From JBFHER01 sp041584055 (GTDB lineage: Bacteria; Bacteroidota; Bacteroidia; Bacteroidales; UBA5342), in the NCBI GenBank assembly GCA_041584055.1, contig JBFHER010000285.1:1-5183 (forward strand): a stretch of 5,183 nt of DNA, given 5' to 3'. The notes under the pieces were generated by a model that was given only the letters and a program-made list of their open reading frames with translations, made no database searches and had not been told where the DNA came from. Shown one piece after another: positions 1-5,183 of this stretch; the first letter of the stretch is position 1, and every line of letters starts with the position of its first letter. Position numbers and translations under genes: made by a program.

Positions 1-221
1 TTAGTCTTGAAACCGATGGAGATAAACTAAGGATTCAAAGTGACGGTCCATGCGTTTTAAAAGTTCCAATTGCTGATGGATATAATCCGGGTACCTTGGT
101 GGTGACTGATGACAAAAATAAAATGATAAAAAGAGGTGGCTATATAAACAGAGACAATCCAAATCAGATGGAATTCCGAATCGAAAAAGCATTTAAAGAT
201 GCTGTAATATTACTAAAATAG
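1..221 (+). CDS. C-terminal fragment of an unidentified protein (5' end outside window)
   Basis: An open frame enters from the left edge (first full codon at base 3) and runs 72 codons to a TAG at 219-221. I do not recognise the family. The visible residues alternate short hydrophobic stretches with polar turns (LRIQSDG, CVLKVPIADGY, GTLVVTDDKNK, MEFRIEKAF) and end in a hydrophobic strand (DAVILLK) just before the stop. That pattern suits the last strands of a beta-sandwich or Ig-like accessory domain, which often closes carbohydrate-active enzymes; this is inference. It shares strand and direction with the downstream glycan genes, but a 371-bp gap separates it from the fucosidase, so it may be the end of a preceding transcription unit. 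A reverse-strand frame over the same bases looks like a shadow. Confidence is fair that it is coding and low on function. Confidence 0.6.
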   Translation, partial: SLETDGDKLRIQSDGPCVLKVPIADGYNPGTLVVTDDKNKMIKRGGYINRDNPNQMEFRIEKAFKDAVILLK

Positions 222-298
222 CGATTTATTGGTCTCAAAATAAGTCCTTAGGAAGGTAAATAAAGTGTGTTTCAATGTTGTTTAAGACAGGGGGGCTT

Positions 299-316
299 GG
301 TGCAAAACCATGCACC
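299..316. promoter_or_regulatory. Perfect 6-bp inverted repeat (hairpin or operator candidate)
   Basis: GGTGCA at 299-304 and TGCACC at 311-316 are exact reverse complements around the 6-base spacer AAACCA, just after a G-run (290-295). No T-tract follows directly, so it does not look like a standard intrinsic terminator, although it lies 78 bases after the upstream stop. A dyad of this size could be a protein-binding site or a small RNA hairpin, and a 6-bp dyad can also arise by chance. Confidence 0.3.
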
Positions 317-419
317 CTATAAATGCTAAAATGAAAGATGGCTTGTTTTTTATCGTCTTGAAATAATAAAACCTCATCGAACGCCAGCTTACAAAATAGC
401 ATGTTTTAAGCAAGTTAAG

Positions 420-449
420 TTGACAATGCAACATCCATACTATTTTTTG
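420..449 (+). promoter_or_regulatory. Candidate Bacteroidota-type promoter for the fucosidase gene
   Basis: Bacteroides-type promoters are known to use a TTTG-like -33 box and a TAnnTTTG -7 box. Here GTTG (TTGACA at 420-425) lies 23 bases before the TTTG of TATTTTTTG (441-449). The spacing is close to expectation, but the TA-to-TTTG gap is three bases instead of two. Transcription starting near 457 would leave a leader of about 135 bases before the ATG at 593. AT-rich sequence produces such matches easily, so this is weak. Confidence 0.22.
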
Positions 450-592
450 ACATAATTACTCTGCTCATTTTCCTGAAGATTTTGTTTCTTGCAATAAATT
501 AAAAAATATTAAATTTTTGGTTTGAATTGGTATCAAATACTCGCAACAGTTCAGTTTTGATACTTATATCTTATGACTTGATAAATATTAAA

Positions 593-1948
593 ATGATGAA
601 AAAAGTAATTTTAGGTCTTGGTTTGAGTGTGTTGATTCTTGTTTCTGCATGCGCTCCAAAAGCACCTGCGGTAGAGAAGTTAAGTGATGATGAACGTATG
701 CAATGGTGGCGGGATGCCGCTTTTGGTATGTTTATACACTGGGGTGCCTATGCTATTCCCGGTGGAGAATGGAATGGAGATACCTGCAAAGGTGGAGCAG
801 AATGGGTGATGGATAAACTGGACATAACAATTCCAGAATACGAAAGGGAAATTACAGCAAAATTCAATCCTGTTAAATTTGATGCTGATGCCTGGGTAGC
901 CATGGCAAAGGATGCAGGGATGAAATACATTGTTTTAACGTCTAAGCATCACGACGGGTTTTGTTTGTGGGATTCAAAAATTACAGATTACGATATCATG
1001 GATGCTGCCCCGTTTAAACGGGACATCGTGAAAGAGCTGGCAGAAGCTTGTAAAAGAGGAGGGATTAAATTCTGTGTTTATCATTCAATCGTTGACTGGC
1101 ATCATCCGCAGGCACAAGCTCCCTTGTATCCGAATTACAACGCCGGTCAAAAAGATCAAAGCGTTTTCAATCCTGAGTTTCCAAAGTATTTCGAAAACTA
1201 TTTAAAACCACAGGTAAAAGAGCTGCTTACCAATTATGGTGATATCGGTGTTGTTTGGTTTGATGGTGATTGGATTCCTGATTATACAACAGAAATGGGT
1301 AAAGATTTCTACGAATTTATACGTGAAATACAACCAAATACAATTGTAAATAATCGCGTTGACAAAGGTCGTATGGGGATGGAAGGCATGGACGCTGAAG
1401 GCGATTTTGCTGGTGATTTCGGAACACCGGAGCAGGAAATTCCTGCAACGGGCATCGATAGTGACTGGGAGGCATGTATGACCATGAACGGTTCCTGGGG
1501 TTACAAGCCTTCAGATCATAATTGGAAAAGCAACGAAACACTCATTCAGCATTTGGTGGATATTGTTTCTAAAGGAGGTAATTTCTTGTTAAACATTGGT
1601 CCTGATGCACAAGGTCTTTTTCCACCAGAAAGCGTTGAACGCTTAAAAGCAATGGGCGTGTGGACAAAAGTGAATGGAGAAGCAATCTATGGCGCTAAAG
1701 CTAGTCCGGTTGACAGACCTGAGTGGGGACGATATACAACAAAAGAAGGCGTTGTATATGCCCATGTATTTGACTGGCCTGAGGATGGCCGCCTGGTTGT
1801 AAATAAAGAAATAAAAGTTAAAAAGGCCAGTTTTCTAGCTGATCCAGAAGGAGAACTAAAAGTGGAGTCAAGCGAAAATGGAGCAGTTATTTTACTTCCT
1901 GCTGAAGCACCAGATGACATCGCCACCGTTATAAAACTTGAACTTTAA
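593..1948 (+). CDS. Alpha-L-fucosidase, glycoside hydrolase family 29, lipoprotein
   Basis: A 451-residue GH29 enzyme expected to release alpha-L-fucose from glycan ends by a retaining mechanism. The N-terminus is a lipoprotein signal: MMKK, a hydrophobic core and the lipobox VSAC with Cys20, so the mature protein is probably lipid-anchored. Family motifs appear in order: FGMFIHWG (His49 in the fucose pocket), SKHHDGF (His119-His120), YHSIVDWH (from 163), VVWFDGDW with Asp224 as the expected nucleophile, GDFGTPEQE (274-282), WEACMTMN with Trp292-Glu293, KGGNFLLNIGP (327-337) and NGEAIY (361-366). A short beta-sandwich tail follows. The acid/base cannot be fixed by eye; Glu280, Glu282 and Glu293 are candidates. 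The frame opens upstream at a TTG (527), but ATG 593 is chosen because the signal peptide starts there. Motif order and length fit a complete enzyme. The leader is A/T-rich with no clear Shine-Dalgarno. The next gene starts 71 bp downstream, suggesting co-transcription. Confidence 0.95.
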   Translation: MMKKVILGLGLSVLILVSACAPKAPAVEKLSDDERMQWWRDAAFGMFIHWGAYAIPGGEWNGDTCKGGAEWVMDKLDITIPEYEREITAKFNPVKFDADAWVAMAKDAGMKYIVLTSKHHDGFCLWDSKITDYDIMDAAPFKRDIVKELAEACKRGGIKFCVYHSIVDWHHPQAQAPLYPNYNAGQKDQSVFNPEFPKYFENYLKPQVKELLTNYGDIGVVWFDGDWIPDYTTEMGKDFYEFIREIQPNTIVNNRVDKGRMGMEGMDAEGDFAGDFGTPEQEIPATGIDSDWEACMTMNGSWGYKPSDHNWKSNETLIQHLVDIVSKGGNFLLNIGPDAQGLFPPESVERLKAMGVWTKVNGEAIYGAKASPVDRPEWGRYTTKEGVVYAHVFDWPEDGRLVVNKEIKVKKASFLADPEGELKVESSENGAVILLPAEAPDDIATVIKLEL

Positions 1949-1976
1949 GTGAAGTTGGAATAGCGCAGCCTGTAAT

Positions 1977-1993
1977 ATTCTTTTCATAAGAAT
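1977..1993. repeat. Short AT-rich inverted repeat between fucosidase and beta-helix genes
   Basis: ATTCTT (1977-1982) and AAGAAT (1988-1993) pair perfectly around the loop TTCAT. The stem is almost all A/T and is followed by CGTGCGGG rather than a T-run, so it is unlikely to terminate transcription strongly. It could be an mRNA processing or stability element in the 71-bp spacer, or chance. Confidence 0.2.
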
Positions 1994-2019
1994 CGTGCGG
2001 GAACTATTAAATTAATGGA

Positions 2020-3513
2020 ATGAAATTAGATATATATAAGATGTTGAAAAAAGGATTGTCTGTTCTTTTGTTCGGAACAATTCTTTCACCTTTGTATTCT
2101 CAGACGACGGTATTGGAGGTAGACTATCCTTCTGCGGCTGATTTGAAAACAGTCGTAGATGGAGGGAAGCTTAGCCAATCGGTTATGGGTAAATCATCCG
2201 ATTCGATTACTGTTTCAAGCATAGAGGAACTTAGGGCTGCAGCTCGGATGTCAGGGAAAATAGTTACCATGACCCCGGGTTTGTACATTGTTGAAAATAC
2301 AATGCCGGATGATGTGAAAACGATTTTCCATTTCAGTGGTTCAAATAACCAGTTTATTTTCGAAGATGTTACAATCCAGGTGCCAACAGAAGTGCTGGCT
2401 GCCATGGGGCCGGGGAGTGTCCATGAATTTGCGGGTTATCGCATGGATGGAAGCAACATCCTTTTTCGTGGCGGACTGTTCGAAAATACAGGAGATAAAA
2501 AGCCGTATAAAAGCCTTGCACAATTTGAAGTGCGTGGAAACAACATCCGCTTTGTACATAGTAAGTTCATCATTCGTGGATCATCTCCTTATGGTTATGG
2601 CGATATGTACGGCAAAGGCTCCGGCTCCTCAGTGGCCCTGTACAAACATTCAGCAATGTCCATTCTTGGAGATAATGTCACGGTGGATAGCTGCGACTTT
2701 ACGGTGCATGCCTACGGTCATGGCATACACATTCATGGATCACAGAATACCGTTTTGAGAAGCATCAACATGGAGGGGATTTTACGCCCGACGGATGAAA
2801 TTTATGAGGAAACATCCGGTCCTGCATTTGATTTTGATTTTACAATACAATATCCCGATTGGATGCTGGGCTGGCCAATTCCTAAAGGGGAAATGTTAAG
2901 TCTTACCGAAGATGGAATACGTGCGTATCTTGATGGTACCGATGTAAATGGTGTCTCACGAAGAACGGGAACAATCCTTGTTGAAAATTGTAGGGTTAAT
3001 CGAATGCGCGGGGGGATAACCCTTGCCATTCAAAGCGGAAAAGCCACCGTTTCCAATTGCATCGTTACGGGATGTGATCATGCCTACAGCTTTGCATCTG
3101 AAGCAGTTGTGCGCAATTGTAAGGGAGATGCCGCTTTTGGCCCTTTGTTAGCCTTGCCTTATAGCAATAAGCGTAATTCGGATATTGAACTTGAGTTAAT
3201 TCCAGCTGATACAGTAATGGGAACACACCCTCTTGCGGAAATTTCAGGGTCGGGACATAAAATTACAATTATTAAGAACGAAGCTGACAGCATGTATGCA
3301 GGTAGAGAAATTCGTGTAGGTGATGTTGGCAGTCGTTATACCGAAGAAAACAGTACCGATGCAGAATTACAAAGTGCTCACAAGGCCAGCGCCATCGTTC
3401 TGAATAATCAGACAATTTGTCCAGTGGTACTAACAAAGTATTCATCCTCTTGTACGGTAACCAGTCCTGATGGAAGTGTTCAAAACAATGGTACAGGAAA
3501 TACCATCAAATAG
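2020..3513 (+). CDS. Secreted right-handed parallel beta-helix protein, putative polysaccharide-active enzyme
   Basis: A 497-residue exported protein (490 if the ATG at 2041 is used; both give the same signal core). The signal peptide runs to about LYSQ (25-28) with no lipobox cysteine, so signal peptidase I cleavage is expected. An N-terminal cap (SSIEELRAAA, then MTPGLYIVE) precedes repeated beta-helix rungs: GNNIRFVHSKF (173-183), GDNVTVDSCDF (217-227), GSQNTVLRS (240-248), GTILVENCRV (317-326), KATVSNCIV (341-349) and AVVRNCKG (362-369). This fold is used by pectate and alginate lyases and several glycosidase families. A conserved-looking face carries Lys209-His210 and a His-rich rung HAYGHGIHIHG (230-240), followed by EDGIRAYLDG with Asp298 and Asp305. 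I cannot assign it to a numbered family, and the GH82 iota-carrageenase motifs were not seen. Context between a fucosidase and a beta-propeller hydrolase suggests a role on the same glycan; catalysis is inferred. Confidence 0.8.
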   Translation: MKLDIYKMLKKGLSVLLFGTILSPLYSQTTVLEVDYPSAADLKTVVDGGKLSQSVMGKSSDSITVSSIEELRAAARMSGKIVTMTPGLYIVENTMPDDVKTIFHFSGSNNQFIFEDVTIQVPTEVLAAMGPGSVHEFAGYRMDGSNILFRGGLFENTGDKKPYKSLAQFEVRGNNIRFVHSKFIIRGSSPYGYGDMYGKGSGSSVALYKHSAMSILGDNVTVDSCDFTVHAYGHGIHIHGSQNTVLRSINMEGILRPTDEIYEETSGPAFDFDFTIQYPDWMLGWPIPKGEMLSLTEDGIRAYLDGTDVNGVSRRTGTILVENCRVNRMRGGITLAIQSGKATVSNCIVTGCDHAYSFASEAVVRNCKGDAAFGPLLALPYSNKRNSDIELELIPADTVMGTHPLAEISGSGHKITIIKNEADSMYAGREIRVGDVGSRYTEENSTDAELQSAHKASAIVLNNQTICPVVLTKYSSSCTVTSPDGSVQNNGTGNTIK

Positions 3514-3519
3514 TTTGGA

Positions 3520-3891
3520 ATGAGTGGTGTTTTTATCGTCAATGCCTTGTTTTTATTTTCTGAATAGCAGTACGGCCACTTGTGGAAATGGAAAGGCAAT
3601 TTATACAACAGTGATTTTGCCTGAAAATCAGGTTTTTATGAAACAGAATATTTGTCAGAAACAGATGATGCCGTTGTCATTTTCGCTGCTATTTACAAAG
3701 CGTATTCCTTTGGAGGAGGAACTGTTGTTCTAAAGGAAATGATCTATGAAATTGATTTTCCAGGTTTATTAAGTAAGGTGTTGGTATTTGTGAAATCGAA
3801 TCAATCAAATCTAAAAGTTAACTTTGATGGGCTTCTGACAGGTTATTGTTTAATGGTTTTGCTCGCGATAAATAAGGCAAAAAACAATTAA
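3520..3891 (+). pseudogene. Decayed pectin-lyase-fold gene, N-terminal remnant only
   Basis: From an ATG at 3520 one frame reads a hydrophobic, signal-like start (MSGVFIVNALFLF), a TAG at 3565-3567, about 18 sense codons, a TGA at 3622-3624, then an open stretch to TAA 3889-3891. The open stretch from about 3652 reads ETDDAV, AAIYKAYSFGGGTVVL (3712-3732 codes GGGTVVL), YEIDFPGLL, VKSN (3790-3801) and NFDGLL. That matches the usual N-terminal cap of pectate-lyase/GH28-like beta-helix proteins (TDD..AIQ.AI..A...GGGTV.L..G.Y, then SN.TL). After about 3840 the similarity ends and the several hundred residues of helix expected in the family are absent. Both stops lie in the same frame as the conserved block, so this is a truncated, inactivated gene rather than a new small protein. 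It fills the space between two intact genes and may still be transcribed as spacer. Confidence 0.65.
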
Positions 3892-3929
3892 AATTGCGAA
3901 AGTCTAAGTTCATTTAATCACGTAATATC

Positions 3930-5021
3930 ATGAAAATTACATTTGTTTTTTTACTTATTTTAGCCTCATTATCAGGCTCTTGTCAAACCAATGTTTTAGG
4001 TGAATTTGATGCAGCTCCCGTAAATGGGGGCTTAGCAATGGAGGATTATTGGGTGTGGGGGAGTTCTGTGATCAAAGGTGAAGATAATAAATACCATATG
4101 TTTGCCTCACGCTGGCCTAAGTATTTGCGCTTTCACCCGGGTTGGATGATCGCCTCTGAGATCGTGCACGCTGTTTCAGATACCCCGGAAGGACCCTATA
4201 AATTTGCAGATGTGGCCCTGGGCGCCAGAGGTGCTCAGTTCTGGGATGGCAGATCATGTCATAATCCAAAAATTGTGAAATACAAGGATGAATATATTTT
4301 ATACTACATGGGCTCCACGCATCCTTTTGAGGAGGTAACAGAGGAAAATGCAAGTGAACTGACCCTCGATAGTAAGTGGTGCATTGCAGGGCGATGGGGG
4401 AAACGTATCGGCATTGCCACATCCAAAAGTCCTTTTGGTCCATGGAAAAGGTTAGATGAGCCTGTTTTAGATGTTAAACCAAATACATTTTACAGCTTTT
4501 TAACCTCAAATCCTTCTCCCTTAATTCGGGAGGATGGCTCCGTTGTCTTGATTTTTAAAAGCAGGGCTTATCAGGAGGATGGCATCAAACATGGAGACAT
4601 GAATGTTAGCGTTGCAACCGCACCTACCTATAAAGGCCCTTATACTGTGCTTGGGGAAACACCGGTTTTTTCTGAAGCATCGTTTGGAGAAATAGAGGAT
4701 CCGCATGTTTGGAGTGATGCATTGGGCATTCATATGATCGCAAAAGATCAGCGTGGAAAAATTACTGGAGGTGCAGGGGATGGCCTTTTGGCTCATTCTG
4801 AGGATGGCATTACCTGGATCGTTGATAAACATCCTAAAGCCTATACCAAAACTGTGAAATGGGACAATGGAAAAACAATAAAACAGGGACAGCTGGAGCG
4901 GCCATTTGTTTTAATCGAAAATGGCAGACCGACGCATCTCTTTTTTGCCACAATGGATGGTCCTGGAGGATTTGGAAATTCAACCAAGTCCTGGAACATG
5001 GTCATCCCTCTAAAAAAATAA
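3930..5021 (+). CDS. Exported five-bladed beta-propeller glycoside hydrolase (GH43/GH32/GH117-like)
   Basis: A 363-residue protein with a signal peptide ending LSGSCQTN. Cys18 could be lipidated, but Ser at -3 makes the lipobox atypical. The body has the layout of a five-bladed propeller hydrolase: repeated S..P.GPW-type segments at SDTPEGPYK (83-91), SKSPFGPWK (165-173), APTYKGPYT (231-239) and SEDGITW (290-296), roughly one per blade, with intervening strands such as EYILYYMGS and VVLIFKSRA. Polar motifs likely lining the central pocket are MEDYWVWGSS (Asp39), WDGRSCHNPK (Asp106, His111), GEIEDPHVW (Glu254, Glu256, Asp257, His259) and GQLERPF (Glu323). Families of this fold use two acidic residues plus a modulating Asp; the assignment here is not certain. 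No exact family or substrate can be named from sequence alone. It starts 38 bp after the decayed beta-helix remnant, on the same strand as the fucosidase, so it probably acts on the same glycan. Length fits a single-domain enzyme. Confidence 0.75.
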   Translation: MKITFVFLLILASLSGSCQTNVLGEFDAAPVNGGLAMEDYWVWGSSVIKGEDNKYHMFASRWPKYLRFHPGWMIASEIVHAVSDTPEGPYKFADVALGARGAQFWDGRSCHNPKIVKYKDEYILYYMGSTHPFEEVTEENASELTLDSKWCIAGRWGKRIGIATSKSPFGPWKRLDEPVLDVKPNTFYSFLTSNPSPLIREDGSVVLIFKSRAYQEDGIKHGDMNVSVATAPTYKGPYTVLGETPVFSEASFGEIEDPHVWSDALGIHMIAKDQRGKITGGAGDGLLAHSEDGITWIVDKHPKAYTKTVKWDNGKTIKQGQLERPFVLIENGRPTHLFFATMDGPGGFGNSTKSWNMVIPLKK

Positions 5022-5031
5022 AACAATAAAC

Positions 5032-5054
5032 TTTTTAGATGCGTTTTTTAGATG
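5032..5054. repeat. Two direct copies of TTTTTAGATG, 13-bp period
   Basis: TTTTTAGATG occurs at 5032-5041 and 5045-5054 in the 93-bp gap before the last gene. The T-runs can also pair with CTAAAAAA at 5010-5017, giving A/T-only stems, so the segment might weakly slow transcription or hold a repeated binding site. The signal is short and low in complexity. The rest of the gap (5055-5114) shows nothing I can name. Confidence 0.25.
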
Positions 5055-5114
5055 TTAGGATGGATGGAGTCCGGAATGGCACCGATAACGAATTCTAAAA
5101 TAAATTAATGTAAA

Positions 5115-5183
5115 ATGAAAATATATTTAAAATTAGCTGTGCTTGCCATAGCCTTATCATCCTTGATGAGTGCCTGCACTGAA
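5115..5183 (+). CDS. N-terminus of a lipoprotein (3' end outside window)
   Basis: The last 69 bases encode 23 residues from an ATG at 5115. They begin MKIYLK, continue with a hydrophobic core (LAVLAIALSSL) and end in MSACTE, a lipobox with Cys at residue 21. The protein is therefore predicted to be lipid-anchored like the fucosidase product. The start is supported by the complete signal peptide and by an A/T-rich leader that includes TAAATTAATG (5101-5110), a motif also found just before the beta-helix gene. Nothing of the mature domain is visible, so function cannot be given; same-strand position suggests another member of the glycan cluster. Confidence 0.75.
   Translation, partial: MKIYLKLAVLAIALSSLMSACTE

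Larger units (their letters stand above)
222..592. other. 371-bp intergenic region upstream of the fucosidase gene
   Basis: No convincing gene is visible here. Stops are frequent in all frames and the longest forward start-to-stop reading I examined is an 11-codon ORF at 331-366. The stretch is AT-rich, especially from about 490 to 592, with a GC-richer patch around 290-316 that holds a perfect inverted repeat. It is the largest non-coding gap in the window and the most likely place for a promoter and operator of the genes that follow. Confidence 0.6.

Noticed and set aside
331..366. An 11-codon ORF (MKDGLFFIVLK) as a possible leader peptide
   Set aside because: It is too short and isolated, with no ribosome-binding signal and no attenuator-like hairpin pair after it.
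527..592. A 22-codon N-terminal extension of the fucosidase from a TTG start
   Set aside because: The extension precedes a complete lipoprotein signal peptide that begins at the ATG at 593; an extra N-terminal stretch would bury that signal, and TTG is a weak start.
2336..2758. A 140-codon forward reading frame inside the beta-helix gene
   Set aside because: It overlaps the clearly coding frame, has no recognisable domain and is Cys/Met-rich in the manner of an out-of-frame translation.
345..3540. A shared GTTTTTATCGTC-like string near 350 and near 3530
   Set aside because: A match of about 12 bases is expected by chance in a window of this size, especially with T-runs, and the surrounding sequence does not align.
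3524..3733. A 69-codon frame after the beta-helix gene
   Set aside because: The conserved pectin-lyase-fold block reads in a different frame over the same bases; this one shows no motif and is best seen as a shadow of the decayed gene.
3885..3896. The palindrome CAATT-AA-AATTG at the end of the decayed gene as a terminator
   Set aside because: The stem is short and A/T-rich, has no usable loop and no T-tract follows, so it would not form a stable terminator.
1..5183. CRISPR arrays, tRNA or rRNA genes, insertion sequences or phage modules
   Set aside because: No regularly spaced repeats, cloverleaf-like segments, transposase motifs or long terminal inverted repeats were seen on either strand.

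Overview
The window looks like part of a carbohydrate-degradation cluster from a member of the Bacteroidota. The evidence is a moderately AT-rich composition, A/T-rich leaders without clear Shine-Dalgarno motifs, repeated exported or lipoprotein-type N-termini, and a run of same-strand genes for glycan-active folds. No SusC/SusD pair, sulfatase, transporter or regulator is visible, so the polysaccharide cannot be named and the genus is unknown.

Layout, all on the + strand: (1) the 3' end of an unidentified gene (to 221), probably the last beta-strands of a beta-sandwich domain; (2) a 371-bp non-coding gap with a perfect small inverted repeat and a weak promoter candidate; (3) a GH29 alpha-L-fucosidase lipoprotein (593-1948); (4) 71 bp later, a secreted right-handed parallel beta-helix protein of unassigned family (2020-3513); (5) a decayed gene (3520-3891) that reads as the N-terminus of a second pectin-lyase-fold protein, interrupted by two in-frame stops and lacking the rest of the fold; (6) a GH43/GH32/GH117-like five-bladed beta-propeller protein (3930-5021); (7) a 93-bp gap; (8) the first 23 codons of another lipoprotein (5115 onward).

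The three intact genes share one strand, have short or decayed spacers and all carry export signals. The simplest reading is one transcription unit for exported enzymes acting on a fucose-containing glycan. GH29 would remove terminal alpha-L-fucose, while the beta-helix and beta-propeller proteins would attack other linkages. Only the GH29 activity is well supported by sequence. The other two are fold-level calls, and they are the most likely place for undescribed activities in this window.
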